Part shown: in pieces, positions 63,376 through 64,000 of the stretch | Numbering within the stretch: the stretch's first letter is position 1 | Layout: every line of letters begins with the position of its first letter | Origin: Edaphobacter modestus | Lineage (GTDB): Bacteria; Acidobacteriota; Terriglobia; Terriglobales; Acidobacteriaceae | Length of the DNA stretch: 64,000 nt | Direction: 5' to 3' | Assembly (NCBI RefSeq): GCF_004217555.1 | Contig: NZ_SHKW01000001.1 | Coordinates: 3,534,001 to 3,598,000, forward strand | Notes under the pieces: generated by a model | The model's input: the letters and a program-made list of their open reading frames with translations, nothing else | Databases searched by the model: none | What the model was told of the DNA's origin: nothing | Translations under genes and position numbers: made by a program

Positions 63376-64000
63376 ATGAAAATCGCCATCTTTGGTGCCA
63401 GCGGAGCCACCGGTCATCTACTGACCGAGCGCTCGCTGTCTGCCGGGTACACCGTCACCGCCCTGGTTCGCAGCCCCGGCTCTTTCTTGCTGCGCAACAA
63501 GGTTCGCGTCGTAGAAGGCAGCGCATTCGATCTTTCTGCTGTCTCCCGCACCGTGGAGGGAGCTGATGTCGTTCTCTCGGCTCTTGGGGCTCATTCCCCA
63601 ATACGCAATGAAAATGTGCTTCCTCGAGCCGTTCCTCTGATCGTTCAGGCGATGCAGCAGGCTGGTATCCGGCGGATCGTCGCTCTCGGTTCCGCAGGAG
63701 CGCTGCCTGACTCGCTTGCAAAGCAGCCTGCCTGGCGTCGCTGGTTCGTTCAGAAGATCGTCTATACCCTGTTTCTGAAGTGGCCCGTGCATGAGCAGAT
63801 GGTCCAGTACCGCTCGCTCTCGCTCAGTAGCCTGGACTGGACGATGGTGATGCCTGCCCTGCTGACCAATGGCCCTGCCAGAGGTGTTTATCGCGTCGAC
63901 GGAGAGGCCTTGCCTGCGAATGGCAGTCAGATCGCCCGAGCCGACGTAGCCAACTTTATGATGCTGCAGGTTACAAGTCCGCAGTGGGTTCGCCGAGGCG
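63376..64000 (+). CDS. NAD(P)H-binding (NmrA/SDR-type) protein, cut by window end
   Basis: The first 208 codons are present. The NAD(P) motif IFGASGATGHLLTERSL is at residues 4-20, then ALVRSPGSFLLRNKVRVVEG, VVLSALGAHSP and RRIVALGSAGALPDSLAKQP. This is the atypical SDR / flavin-reductase-like NAD(P)H-binding family. It starts at ATG 63376 with GGAGGG upstream and runs beyond base 64000. Substrate unknown. Confidence 0.85.
   Translation, partial: MKIAIFGASGATGHLLTERSLSAGYTVTALVRSPGSFLLRNKVRVVEGSAFDLSAVSRTVEGADVVLSALGAHSPIRNENVLPRAVPLIVQAMQQAGIRRIVALGSAGALPDSLAKQPAWRRWFVQKIVYTLFLKWPVHEQMVQYRSLSLSSLDWTMVMPALLTNGPARGVYRVDGEALPANGSQIARADVANFMMLQVTSPQWVRRG

Overview
The window is about 60 % G+C, densely packed bacterial chromosome. 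Many gene products carry Sec or lipoprotein signal peptides. Several gene families point to Acidobacteriota, most likely class Terriglobia (Acidobacteriaceae): long choice-of-anchor-D surface proteins, an OmpL-like beta-barrel protein, a small secreted SLPDAPS-type protein, an HpnI-like hopanoid glycosyltransferase, and DUF1080 and DUF6624 proteins. This placement is inferred from gene content; no rRNA or other diagnostic marker is present. Two universal landmarks lie here: the RNase P RNA gene rnpB (47.3-47.7 kb) and dnaN for the sliding clamp (61.5-62.7 kb).

Layout. 0-9 kb: 5' end of a cysteine synthase gene (minus), an ATP-dependent DNA ligase, an aldo/keto reductase, a beta-barrel porin, a cupin, an AraC regulator and a divergent GH35 beta-galactosidase. 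9-16 kb: a vanadium-haloperoxidase-type secreted protein, a decayed lipoprotein gene, a DHA2 efflux pump, a membrane pseudokinase with a SPOR domain, a zinc-ribbon coiled-coil protein and a coupled 5'-nucleotidase. 16-24 kb: LysR, GNAT, an acyltransferase, a polytopic membrane protein, a YcbB-type L,D-transpeptidase and small conserved proteins. 24-29 kb: a scarred accessory stretch with an IS110 transposase fragment fused to a DoxX fragment, an aldo/keto reductase with divergent TetR, and an intact ArsR-SRPBCC-DoxX operon whose promoter holds a 14-bp-arm palindrome.

29-46 kb: a BaiN-type flavoprotein, a 1480-residue surface protein, a nucleotide-sugar dehydrogenase/epimerase pair (probably making UDP-aminouronic acid) followed by a class II photolyase, a TPR protein, an HpnI-like glycosyltransferase, a cupin, and two MacB-type permeases without an ATPase gene. 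45.6-47.2 kb: a TetR/SDR pair sharing an operator sequence. 47.3-50 kb: rnpB, then a 2.2-kb segment with a frameshifted surface lipoprotein gene, closed by an exact 87-bp copy of the rnpB 3' end, which looks like an att-type duplication.

50-64 kb: a DUF1080 protein, a PQQ dehydrogenase with an internal cytochrome c domain, a type B carboxylesterase, two small stress-type helical-bundle proteins (DUF892 and PA2169), a NUDIX hydrolase, a degenerate-receiver/HATPase protein, a PI-PLC-like protein, a GyrI-like domain protein, a repeat-rich secreted protein, dnaN with a long AT-richer upstream gap, and the start of an NAD(P)-binding protein that runs off the end.

The most unusual items are the pseudokinase-SPOR protein, the pseudo-receiver/HATPase protein, the duplicated rnpB 3' end, the IS110/DoxX scar, and two compact operator systems. 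No CRISPR array, tRNA, rRNA, prophage or complete insertion sequence was found.
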